56,809 bases of DNA from a candidate division WOR-3 bacterium (GTDB taxonomy: Bacteria > Hydrothermota > Tepidihabitantia > Tepidihabitantales > CAIPLT01): positions 1 to 56,809 of the forward strand of contig JAOABV010000007.1 in NCBI GenBank assembly GCA_026418155.1, given 5' to 3'. This document shows, one piece after another, positions 34,132 to 41,842 of the stretch; the first letter of the stretch is position 1; each line of letters starts with the position of its first letter. The notes beneath the pieces are model-generated. The model saw nothing but the letters and a program-made list of their open reading frames with translations, had not been told where the DNA came from and did not search any database. The translations under genes were made by a program, and so were the position numbers.

Positions 34132-35502
34132 TTATTTACCAATACAAAACTGTTTAAAGATTGCGTCTAAGATTTCCTCATTATTTACCGGATTCGTAAT
34201 TGTGCCCACAAGGTCCAACGATTTTCTTAAATCCAAAAGCGTAGCATCTAAATAACCCGCATTTTCTGCATTTTTTATCAAAACTACGCTTTGACTGAGG
34301 ACATTTATATGTCGGTGATTTAACAAGAGAATATCGTCCATAACCTTATGTCTGATATTTTTTAGATACCATCGAGCAATGGTCTTTTTGAGATTCTCGA
34401 TACCTACATTAAATTTTGCAGAAACCAGACAGATTTGGTCGCCATTAAATATATTACGATTAAAACGCGGTTTAAGATCAATTTTATTAAGAACCCAAAT
34501 ATGAGGTTTGGTTTTAACCGCATTAAAAACCATTTCGTCTTGGTCTTGAATCCTCGATGAATTGTCAAATACACCCAAGACTAAATCGGCATTTTCAAGC
34601 CAATCTTTGGTTTTTTCAATGCCGATAGCCTCAATCTTTCGAAAACCTTTCGCATTTTTAATCGTTTTCAAACCAGCAGTATCAATGAAATGAAAAGCGA
34701 TACCTTGAATAAAAACTGACGCTTCTAAACTATCACGCGTAGTCCCTGGTATTTCTGTAACAATTGCTCGTTCCGCCTCACATAACCGATTAAACAACGA
34801 AGACTTTCCTACATTCGGTCGACCAATAATCGGACAAATTACACCCGACCGCAAAAATTTTAGTTCTTTATTTTTCGCTAACAAATCTTCAATTTCAAGA
34901 CGTAGTTTCTTTATTTTTGATAAGAGCCTTTGGTATTCTGATTTTACAGCCTTGCCATCTTCTTCAAATTCTAATAAATGCTCTAAATGCGAAATCAAGG
35001 TTACAAGTGTAGTCTGGATATTTGCAATATATGAGGATAAACTGCCCTGTAATTGCCGTATTGCTAACTGGTGTTGATAAGCATTATGCGCTTGGACCAA
35101 ATCTAATACCGCTTCGGCTTGAGTGATATCCATCTTTCCAGCAAGCACTCTTCTTTTAGTAAATTCGCCGGGTTCGGCAAGCCTCGCACCATTACTTATA
35201 ACAATATCAAGAATTAAAGATGAGACATAATCACCGCCATGGCAAAAAATTTCGACCATATCTTCTCCTGTATAACTATTTGGCGATTTATACACAGCAA
35301 GCAACACTTCATCAATTAATTGTTTTGTTTTAGGGTTATATATTGAGCCATAATGAATCGTATGACTTTTGACATCTGAAGGTTTAATTTTACCAACGAA
35401 TATCTTATTCGCGATCCAAAATGATTGTTCGCCGGAAATACGAACAACCGCAATCCCCGCGGGGCCAGGTGCAGTAGCAATGGCGGCAATCGTATCGGAC
35501 AT
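34132..35502 (-). CDS. mnmE: tRNA modification GTPase MnmE (TrmE)
   Basis: With MnmG it installs cmnm5/nm5 groups on wobble uridine 34 of tRNAs. The 456-aa protein has an N-terminal tetrahydrofolate-binding domain (MSDTIAAIATAPGPAGIAVVRISG, 'YTGEDMVEIFCHGG', 'PGEFTKRRVLAGKMD'), a helical domain, and an inserted G domain with GRPNVGKSS (G1), 'VTEIPGTTRD' (G2), DTAG (G3) and NKID (G4). It ends in the essential C-terminal FCIGK (FC(I/V)GK motif with the one-carbon-related cysteine). Length is normal. It is the last gene of the rpmH-rnpA-yidD-yidC-jag-mnmE cluster; mnmG is not adjacent. Confidence 0.97.
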   Translation of the reverse strand: MSDTIAAIATAPGPAGIAVVRISGEQSFWIANKIFVGKIKPSDVKSHTIHYGSIYNPKTKQLIDEVLLAVYKSPNSYTGEDMVEIFCHGGDYVSSLILDIVISNGARLAEPGEFTKRRVLAGKMDITQAEAVLDLVQAHNAYQHQLAIRQLQGSLSSYIANIQTTLVTLISHLEHLLEFEEDGKAVKSEYQRLLSKIKKLRLEIEDLLAKNKELKFLRSGVICPIIGRPNVGKSSLFNRLCEAERAIVTEIPGTTRDSLEASVFIQGIAFHFIDTAGLKTIKNAKGFRKIEAIGIEKTKDWLENADLVLGVFDNSSRIQDQDEMVFNAVKTKPHIWVLNKIDLKPRFNRNIFNGDQICLVSAKFNVGIENLKKTIARWYLKNIRHKVMDDILLLNHRHINVLSQSVVLIKNAENAGYLDATLLDLRKSLDLVGTITNPVNNEEILDAIFKQFCIGK

Positions 35503-35540
35503 TGACTAACAGTTAACCAATCGTTATCAGAAACTAACAA

Positions 35541-36134
35541 CTAAACATTTGGTGCGATAACAACAGTCCTTTTGCTACCGCTGCCGATACTATAAACTTT
35601 AACTGTTCCTAACGGTGCAAGTTCTTTCTCGACTATGCGTAATTCCCGTTCGGTTAAAATATCGAGCGCCATTTCCCGTTTCGTGTCTGAGACAATTTTA
35701 GCCACGGCCAATGCTTTTTTCTTTAAGAAATTCTCCCGTCGCATTCGATAACCTGCAACATCAACAAAAATATCGAGTACTTCAGGAAATCGGTGTTTCA
35801 TTATCTGATTGGTTATTGCTTGAATTGATTGAATAGTTGTTCCGCGTTTTCCAATCAATAGACCGTCCGACGAGCGACTTCGCACATTAACATAATAGCG
35901 GTCCTCCATTAAACTTACTTTAACTTGCACTCTGATGCCCATTAACTCAATAATAGTTTTGACAACTGTTTCAATCTCTTTATCTAAATCGATTCCCGAT
36001 GTCTGTTTTACCATCGAAGTTTCGGCATTGCTGACTGTATTAGCAACACTTTGTTCGTAAACATCTTTATTGGTTTCTTCAGGTTTTTTATCTTGATTTG
36101 CATTTACTGCGTTTACACTGATAATTTCTTCCAT
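35541..36134 (-). CDS. jag: Jag/KhpB-like RNA-binding protein (KH + R3H)
   Basis: A 197-aa protein. Residues ~1-50 are low-complexity and acidic, replacing the usual Jag_N domain. A KH domain follows (~55-125; 'DGLLIGKRGTTIQSIQAITNQIM' is the GxxG loop), then an R3H domain (~130-197; 'REMALDILTERELRIVEKELAPLGTVKVYSIGSGSKRTVVIAP'). The family binds RNA and affects cell division and elongation in Firmicutes, and it is nearly always beside yidC, as here. The gene overlaps the yidC 3' end by 22 nt. A strong GAGGAGGAG site precedes the ATG inside yidC, so translation is probably coupled. Confidence 0.93.
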   Translation of the reverse strand: MEEIISVNAVNANQDKKPEETNKDVYEQSVANTVSNAETSMVKQTSGIDLDKEIETVVKTIIELMGIRVQVKVSLMEDRYYVNVRSRSSDGLLIGKRGTTIQSIQAITNQIMKHRFPEVLDIFVDVAGYRMRRENFLKKKALAVAKIVSDTKREMALDILTERELRIVEKELAPLGTVKVYSIGSGSKRTVVIAPNV

Positions 36135-37609
36135 TTTACTCCTCCTCGGCTAATCAAACTCTCCACAATTGAGAGTAAATTAAAAAATAGCCAATATAAC
36201 TGTAATCCTGATGGAAAATTAAGAAAGATTACAGTAAGAAAAATAGGCATAAATATTAAAAGCACCATATTCCTTTTATCGGTGCTCGTCAAAAAGTTCT
36301 GAATTAAAAATGAGACGCCCATTAAAATCGGTAAAATATAATATGGGTCTTTGACTGATAGGTCTTTAATCCAGAAAGCAAATTGAGCCTGTCGCAACTC
36401 AATTGTCTTTTGTAACACTGAATAGAGCGCCCAGAAAATTGGAAGTTGAACAATTAGCGGTAAACATCCGGAAAAAGGATTTATTTTATAAAGGCGATAC
36501 AATTGCATAGTTTCTCGATTCAGAGTTTGGGGATCATCTTTATATTTTCTTTTCAGTTCTTCTAACTTAGGTTGTAACAGCTGCATCTGGCGCATCTGTT
36601 TCATTGACATCCGACTTAGCGGAAAGAAGATAAGTTTCATTAGAATTGAGAAAAAAATGATGGCTATTCCATAATTCTTAAAAATGTTATAAAGAAATTT
36701 AAATATTCTCAGAATAATTAGACTAATTGCTTTTGTCCAGCCCCAATCAACTATCGTTTCCCATCCCAAATGAAATTTCTTCAAAATGTCATATTCCAAA
36801 GGACCAAAATAAATTATGTATTCCGCAAGATGATTACGGCTTGGTTGGTAAGTATAACCAATTCGGCCATCTCTTAAAGGATATATACTAACCATACCCA
36901 AAGAATCCTTGCTGGCAAAGATACTAGTAAAATATTTTGACTTCAGACCAACCCATAAAACATTGTTTAATTGGGTTAACTTTAATTTTGCGGCGGAAAG
37001 TTTTTTTATTTTATCATTCGATTGATAAAACATCATAAAATGTTTCAATTCATCTTTGATATTCGACTCCGTCAAAGCCAATCCCGGTGAATAAACAATC
37101 TGATAGGAAACTCGATTATAATTAGTATCTGCAATCTTTAGGGAAATCACATAATCTTTGTGTAACTTATAACTCTTAGTCATAAAATTTTGGAAAACGA
37201 CTGTTGAATCATCTTTATATCGTATGGACCAATTGTTGTTAACTTCATTTTGATTAATTGATATTGGAGTTTCTAAAATTAAAGTTTGGTTCGGCACGAG
37301 TTCAACTGAATATTTCTTTAAAAATACAGATTTGATACTTGCACCATAACTGGAAAATACTAATCGCATCTCATTGGTCTCTAACATTACAGTAGTTTCC
37401 GCAATAACTGCTGAAGAAGTTTTCCGTGGCGCAGTTTCTATTATATTATCATCCACCTTGATAGCCGGGTGGGTGGTTTCGGCTATCTTCGGAGAAAAAG
37501 GAGAACTTGTTGGTTGTACGGGTCTCGGTTTAGATATAAATATCTGCCAAACAAAAAGCACCAGCATTATTAATATAAATCCAATTAACATTCTGGTAGT
37601 ATCACTCAT
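36113..37609 (-). CDS. yidC: Membrane protein insertase YidC
   Basis: Inserts and folds inner-membrane proteins with or without SecYEG. The 498-aa protein is the Gram-negative form: one N-terminal membrane anchor (residues ~7-25), a Pro/Ser-rich linker, a large periplasmic beta-supersandwich domain (~70-290), then the conserved insertase core with five membrane segments ('IIFFSILMKLIFFPLSRMSMKQMRQMQ', 'PFSGCLPLIVQLPIFWALYSVLQ', 'LQLYWLFFNLLSIVES'). The C-terminus is short and not strongly basic. AAGGTG lies 7 nt before the ATG. It stands between yidD (upstream) and jag (overlapping). Confidence 0.97.
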   Translation of the reverse strand: MSDTTRMLIGFILIMLVLFVWQIFISKPRPVQPTSSPFSPKIAETTHPAIKVDDNIIETAPRKTSSAVIAETTVMLETNEMRLVFSSYGASIKSVFLKKYSVELVPNQTLILETPISINQNEVNNNWSIRYKDDSTVVFQNFMTKSYKLHKDYVISLKIADTNYNRVSYQIVYSPGLALTESNIKDELKHFMMFYQSNDKIKKLSAAKLKLTQLNNVLWVGLKSKYFTSIFASKDSLGMVSIYPLRDGRIGYTYQPSRNHLAEYIIYFGPLEYDILKKFHLGWETIVDWGWTKAISLIILRIFKFLYNIFKNYGIAIIFFSILMKLIFFPLSRMSMKQMRQMQLLQPKLEELKRKYKDDPQTLNRETMQLYRLYKINPFSGCLPLIVQLPIFWALYSVLQKTIELRQAQFAFWIKDLSVKDPYYILPILMGVSFLIQNFLTSTDKRNMVLLIFMPIFLTVIFLNFPSGLQLYWLFFNLLSIVESLISRGGVKWKKLSV

Positions 37610-37659
37610 TCGTCTACACCTTATTGTAATAGTTGTTAGGATTGTCTTTCATATATTTT

Positions 37660-37884
37660 TTATGGTATTGGGTCATATCCGCCCGCATCAAAGGGATGGC
37701 ATCGCAAAACTCTTTTGAAACCTAAAAGTAAACCTTTCAATAATCCGTATTTTTCTAATGATAACTTAGTATATTCTGAACAGGAAGGATAGAACCGACA
37801 GACTTTAGGTAATAAAGGACTAATAAGCGTTTGATATAAATTAATTAGCATAATCATTAGAGATGTCAAAAATCGACCCTTCAT
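37660..37884 (-). CDS. yidD: Membrane protein insertion efficiency factor YidD
   Basis: A 74-aa protein with the family core '[35 protein letters not shown]' and '[20 protein letters not shown]', including the three conserved cysteines and the HP-x5-GxDP ending. It is thought to assist YidC. I take the ATG at 37882-37884, 7 nt after the rnpA stop; longer in-frame starts back to 37974 would overlap rnpA and give an atypical N-terminus. Confidence 0.93.
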   Translation of the reverse strand: MKGRFLTSLMIMLINLYQTLISPLLPKVCRFYPSCSEYTKLSLEKYGLLKGLLLGFKRVLRCHPFDAGGYDPIP

Positions 37885-37891
37885 ACTATCT

Positions 37892-38317
37892 TTATTCAGT
37901 TCTTTCTGAATATTTCTTGTCGACATCCAGTTCTGTTCCGCATACAACTGTATTTTTATCGTTCTTATTATCAATTTTTGTTAATAACTCAAGCATCTCT
38001 GACTCTAATTCTTTTAAAAGCTTCTCTATCGCTAAAGTTCGCGCTTGCACAATATACCAATAATTATGAGCAAAATATTCTTTATTATTACGATAAATCT
38101 CACGCAGATAACGCTTAACACGATTACGCATTACCGCCTTGGGAGCAACATTTTTGGGCACTAAAAATGCAATTTTTCGATTCGGTCCTTTTGTATAATA
38201 AACTGAGAAAGATCGACTGCTTACAACCTTACCATTTTTAAGAACTGCATTAAATTCTTTTAGGGTTGACAAAATTTCTCTTTTCGGTAACTTCTTATTA
38301 TTATCTGCTTGAGCCAT
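37892..38317 (-). CDS. rnpA: Ribonuclease P protein component
   Basis: The 141-aa protein cofactor of RNase P, which processes tRNA 5' ends. The core is recognisable: '[45 protein letters not shown]', with the RNR box (A.xRNRxKR) that binds pre-tRNA and the catalytic RNA. A charged C-terminal tail of ~30 residues is longer than usual. It lies 90 nt after rpmH and 7 nt before yidD. The RNase P RNA itself is not in the window. Confidence 0.94.
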   Translation of the reverse strand: MAQADNNKKLPKREILSTLKEFNAVLKNGKVVSSRSFSVYYTKGPNRKIAFLVPKNVAPKAVMRNRVKRYLREIYRNNKEYFAHNYWYIVQARTLAIEKLLKELESEMLELLTKIDNKNDKNTVVCGTELDVDKKYSERTE

Positions 38318-38406
38318 TTTATACTCATCATCAAAGCAATTTTGTTATCAGAGATTGAAACCTATATCTGATTTGATAATAACGGATATAGGTTCTCAAA
38401 CCCATC

Positions 38407-38544
38407 TTAAACAGTCAATCTTTTGCGACCTTTTTTCCGGCGCCGTTGTAGAACTTTTCGTCCCCAGTGTGAAGACATTCGGGCACGAAAGCCGTGTGTT
38501 CGTTTTCTTTTTATATTAGAAGGCTGATATGTTCTTTTTGGCAT
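38407..38544 (-). CDS. rpmH: Ribosomal protein bL34
   Basis: A 45-aa gene, easily missed because of its size. It begins [20 protein letters not shown] and continues [20 protein letters not shown], with the family's RKR-HGF-R pattern and Arg/Lys-rich tail. It heads the rnpA-yidD-yidC-jag-mnmE cluster, as in most bacteria. TTGACT-N16-TATAAT ends 8 nt before the ATG and no Shine-Dalgarno exists, so the mRNA should start 1-2 nt before the start codon. Confidence 0.97.
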   Translation of the reverse strand: MPKRTYQPSNIKRKRTHGFRARMSSHWGRKVLQRRRKKGRKRLTV

Positions 38545-38552
38545 ATGGTGGT

Positions 38553-38580
38553 ATTATATGACATTTAACATAAAAGTCAA
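38553..38580 (-). promoter_or_regulatory. Strong near-leaderless promoter of rpmH
   Basis: Minus-strand TTGACT (38575-38580), 16-nt spacer, perfect TATAAT (38553-38558), then 8 nt to the ATG at 38542-38544. Confidence 0.7.
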
Positions 38581-39642
38581 GTCTTTTCCAAATACTTACC
38601 ACGAACTACAGCAAATAGCATTGAAAACGATTTTGAAATAAAAATAAAAAAAAGTGAAACAAAACAATTCAATATGAATTCTTGAAATTATTATGAAATT
38701 TTGTCAAGAAGCGATAACAATTACTGATTTCTGCTAATAATACGGTTCTAAAACAAAGATATTTTCAAGATTTGTAAAAATTTTTCCAAAGACAAATATC
38801 ACTTTTCTTCTAATAATAGTGTCCGACCTGACTGGTTTAATGACACACAATTAATAAATAACAACTTAATAAAAAAGTATAAACGTCATTTTAACAAAAA
38901 CATAGAACTGAGTTTTATTTAACTCATTGATTTGCTGTGTATTATTTTAAAACTTCTTATATAAGGGGAATAGAGGTTTCCGCTGTCTATGCTGCTTAAT
39001 AGCAAGGTATGAATCATAAAGAAAAAGACTGTAATTGAGTCGTTTAATTTATTTATATTTTTGTCTGTAATTAGTCTGTTTTGGACTAAGTGACATAAGC
39101 AGTTTTGTTGTCGGGGATTAAAAGAACTTCATCCCTATCATCTGAGGTATATTATACCTAACCAGTGACAAATATGAAAGACTGGTATATTAAAAATAAC
39201 ATAAAGTTTATGAGGTGTAAACTGGCTACCATAAGGCCTTCTTTAATGCTTGTTATATTTGTTGAAAACTGTACATCTGTCATATCCGCTTCCGTGTTGT
39301 CCGAAAGATTTGCTAGATTATATTGGTTGTCTATAATTTCTTCCATAATCTTTCATCTTATATAAAAAAACTTAATAACTTCTTATTATTATTTCCTTCT
39401 ATATTTTTGTATACTCTGATACCTATATTTCTACTTATTTACCCATTTTTTAAATCGAGCATATGCCTTTTTATAATTTGTCGCCGACTAAATCCGAAGA
39501 GACTTTCCTGTTTTCTACAGCGCTTTCACCACAAACCTATTGACATCTTATTATTTCTCATTGACTGTTAAGTTTAATTCTATCCGCAACCAGTATCGTT
39601 TTATGCTAGTTAGTGACTCTCTAATCTTAATCTATATGTCAT
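38581..39642. other. Long gene-free region upstream of rpmH
   Basis: About 1 kb, very AT-rich, without a credible frame. In many bacteria oriC lies directly upstream of rpmH, and genes diverge from this region here too (rpmH cluster leftward, rmlD rightward). I searched for DnaA boxes on both strands; the best is TAATACACA (complement of 38935-38943), a poor match, so an origin is not supported by sequence. A hairpin-rich patch around 38960-39010 is unassigned. Confidence 0.35.
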
Positions 39643-40049
39643 CTAAAAATAGAAAAAACAATCTCGGTTACTGCCCTCTTCGTTGATATTTTTGATTTCA
39701 TTATCAAAAATCCTACTAATATCTGAGATGCCTATTAACATACGGTTTGTGGGCTCTGATCGTTCTTCTTAGACAGATCCAATTTCTCCGGTACTGATAT
39801 TAGCAACGAAGACATTACGGATGAATTGGTTTATTTCTTTCCATTGGCTGAGGTATTTCTTAAAAACTTTAGTTGGAAGTCCACCTTAACGAAGATAAAG
39901 TACTTTAGATTCCGTAAAAATCCGATGAAAGTCACAAAGTTACGATTACTGATGCGAGCAAGGATTCTTTGATAATGCTCAGGTTTGATTGTCCCATTAA
40001 ATTCTATTTGACTTATGCTTTGTAATAATTGTCTCATGGTTTCTATCAT
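39643..40049 (-). pseudogene. Frameshifted gene remnant of unknown family
   Basis: The first part reads from ATG 40047-40049 as 'MIETMRQLLQSISQIEFNGT..PEHYQRILARISNRNFVTFIGFLRNLKYFIFVK'. It then needs a frameshift near 39885 to continue as 'GGLPTKVFKKYLSQWKEINQ' and 'NVFVANISTGEIGSV', crosses a TAA near 39768-39770, and goes on as 'EERSEPTNRMLIGISDISRIFDNEIKNINEEGS' to a TAG at 39643-39645. The protein-like composition across two frames supports a decayed gene. I do not recognise the family. Confidence 0.5.
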
Positions 40050-40268
40050 TGCTTTACATACTCTTCGGCGTCTCGGTTTTTGTTGAAATAATTTTTTATT
40101 ATTACCCAGATGGTATTACGCTCTCTTGCCGATAAATTATATTATAAATGTGTCCTCCTTTTCTTATTATTTTATTTAAATTTTTTTTATCAAATGGTAT
40201 TCAATATTTTTAACATATCAATCCTAAATTTACACAAAATATTATATACTACCTATCGTAAGCATAAG

Positions 40269-40297
40269 TTGACAAGTTTTGATTTGCAAATTATGAT
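40269..40297 (+). promoter_or_regulatory. Leaderless promoter of rmlD
   Basis: TTGACA (40269-40274), 17-nt spacer, TATGAT (40292-40297), then 7 nt to the ATG at 40305. It decides the start of rmlD, whose frame is open much further upstream. Confidence 0.6.
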
Positions 40298-40304
40298 TGA
40301 ATAT

Positions 40305-41159
40305 ATGGCAAATAAAATGAAAATTCTGGTCACTGGCGCAAAAGGAATGCTGGGCACAGATTTTTGTGAATATCTCAAAAAATATAATTTGGTACCATTT
40401 GAATGGGACCTGCCAGATAATGATATAACCGATGTTAATCGCACGATAATAACTATAGAACAATTAAAACCGCAAGTTGTTGTTCATTTTGCGGCCTATA
40501 CTGATGTCGATGGATGTGAATTAAATAAATCTAAAGCTTATGCAGTAAATACTCAAGGCACTTGGGCAATGGTTTTAGCAACAAAACAAGTTAACGCCAA
40601 GTTTATCTACATTAGCACTGATTATGTATTTGACGGCAAAAAAGAGTCTTACCAAGAAACCGATATACCCAATCCAATTAATTACTATGGATTAACTAAG
40701 TTCTTTGGTGAAAAATTAGTTTTACAGCATCTGAAAAAATATTTCATTGTCCGGACGTCTTGGTTATTTGGTAAAAACGGCAAAAATTTTGTCTCAACGA
40801 TACTGAAATTAGCTCAAGAAAGAAAACTATTAGAAGTAGTTAATGACCAAATTGGTTCGCCAACTTATACTAAAGATTTATGCGAACCTCTCTATCAATT
40901 AGTGAACTGCGAGCATTACGGAATATTCCATCTTACAAATTCAGGTATATGTTCTTGGTACGATTTTGCTTGTGAAATTATAAAGCAAATGGGATTAACT
41001 ATACCAATTATTCCGATCACTTCGGATAAATTGTTACGACCAGCAAAACGACCGAATTACTCCGTTTTAGAAAATTATAATTACAAAAAGATATTTAATA
41101 AATCTTTACGAAATTGGCAAGAAGCATTAAAGGATTTTCTTAAAGAAATTGTTTGTTGA
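40305..41159 (+). CDS. rmlD: dTDP-4-dehydrorhamnose reductase
   Basis: Last step of dTDP-L-rhamnose synthesis, using NAD(P)H. The 284-aa protein is a short-chain reductase: MKILVTGAKGMLGTDF (Rossmann GxxGxxG), 'DITDVNRTIITIEQLKPQVVVHFAAYTDVDGCELN', 'AYAVNTQGTWAMVLA', 'FIYISTDYVFDGKK' then YYGLTKFFGE (catalytic YxxxK), 'VRTSWLFGKNGKNFV', 'DQIGSPTYTKDL'. The frame is open from 40110, but the ATG at 40305 is preceded by a leaderless promoter and gives the normal N-terminus (MANKMKILVTG). rmlA, rmlB and rmlC are not beside it. Related SDR epimerases are less likely given DQIGSPT. Confidence 0.92.
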   Translation: MANKMKILVTGAKGMLGTDFCEYLKKYNLVPFEWDLPDNDITDVNRTIITIEQLKPQVVVHFAAYTDVDGCELNKSKAYAVNTQGTWAMVLATKQVNAKFIYISTDYVFDGKKESYQETDIPNPINYYGLTKFFGEKLVLQHLKKYFIVRTSWLFGKNGKNFVSTILKLAQERKLLEVVNDQIGSPTYTKDLCEPLYQLVNCEHYGIFHLTNSGICSWYDFACEIIKQMGLTIPIIPITSDKLLRPAKRPNYSVLENYNYKKIFNKSLRNWQEALKDFLKEIVC

Positions 41160-41275
41160 GAAAACGATATCATAAACTATAGCTATTATTGAGTGTTAGC
41201 AAAGTAATTGTTTCAGTTAGTTGCCAAGGGTTGCTATCGATTGTGTATATTATTAATTAGATAATTTAGATAATA

Positions 41276-41680
41276 ATGAAACAACCTCGCTTGACTGTTG
41301 ATATTATCATTGAATATCAAGGTAAAATTGTGTTAATAAAAAGGAACAATCCGCCTTGGGGTTGGGCATTACCCGGCGGTTTTGTTGAATATGGTGAGAC
41401 TGTCGAATCCGCAGCAGTTCGAGAGAGTAAAGAAGAAACCGGTTTAGATTTGTTAGAATTGAATCAATTTCACACTTATTCTGACCCAACCCGTGACCCA
41501 CGGGGACACACAGTTTCAGTTGTTTTTACTGCTAAAGGGGCTGGAGTATTAAAAGCGGGCGATGATGCTAAAGATATTGGTTTATTCTCATTAGAAGATC
41601 TACCGCCATTGGCGTTTGACCATCAAAAGATTTTACAAGATTATGCTGAGACCAAATTTAAAAAATCTGATAAATGTTAA
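41276..41680 (+). CDS. Nudix hydrolase (ADP-ribose pyrophosphatase/MutT-like)
   Basis: A 134-aa Nudix protein. The box [24 protein letters not shown] matches Gx5Ex7REUxEExGU with all metal-binding glutamates. '[35 protein letters not shown]' is typical of small ADP-ribose- or nucleotide-type Nudix enzymes, as is the SYSDPxRDPRGH-like segment '[18 protein letters not shown]', which points to the NudF/ADP-ribose group. The exact substrate is inferred. It lies between rmlD and a transglutaminase-like gene, all on the plus strand but with gaps over 100 nt. Confidence 0.9.
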   Translation: MKQPRLTVDIIIEYQGKIVLIKRNNPPWGWALPGGFVEYGETVESAAVRESKEETGLDLLELNQFHTYSDPTRDPRGHTVSVVFTAKGAGVLKAGDDAKDIGLFSLEDLPPLAFDHQKILQDYAETKFKKSDKC

Positions 41681-41842
41681 AAAACATTTTAAAGCAATAC
41701 TTACTTTAAGAATTTTCAATGTATTATGCTTATCTGTAATTTATTACTAAATGTCTTTTTCGTATTTTCATCAAGCACATATTCTAATGATAGAATTATC
41801 TTTTGTGCGAAAATTTTTAGATTTATTCACAAACAATAGTAC

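Noticed and set aside
33842-34255. 137-codon plus-strand ORF
   Set aside because: Its second half is antisense to the 3' end of mnmE, composition is not protein-like, and there is no ribosome site.
39323-39571. 82-codon plus-strand ORF rich in Phe/Leu/Ile
   Set aside because: Typical of AT-rich non-coding DNA; no ribosome site, promoter or recognisable motif.
40110-40304. N-terminal extension of rmlD
   Set aside because: It precedes the promoter at 40269-40297 and is hydrophobic and unlike RmlD; the ATG at 40305 fits the fold.
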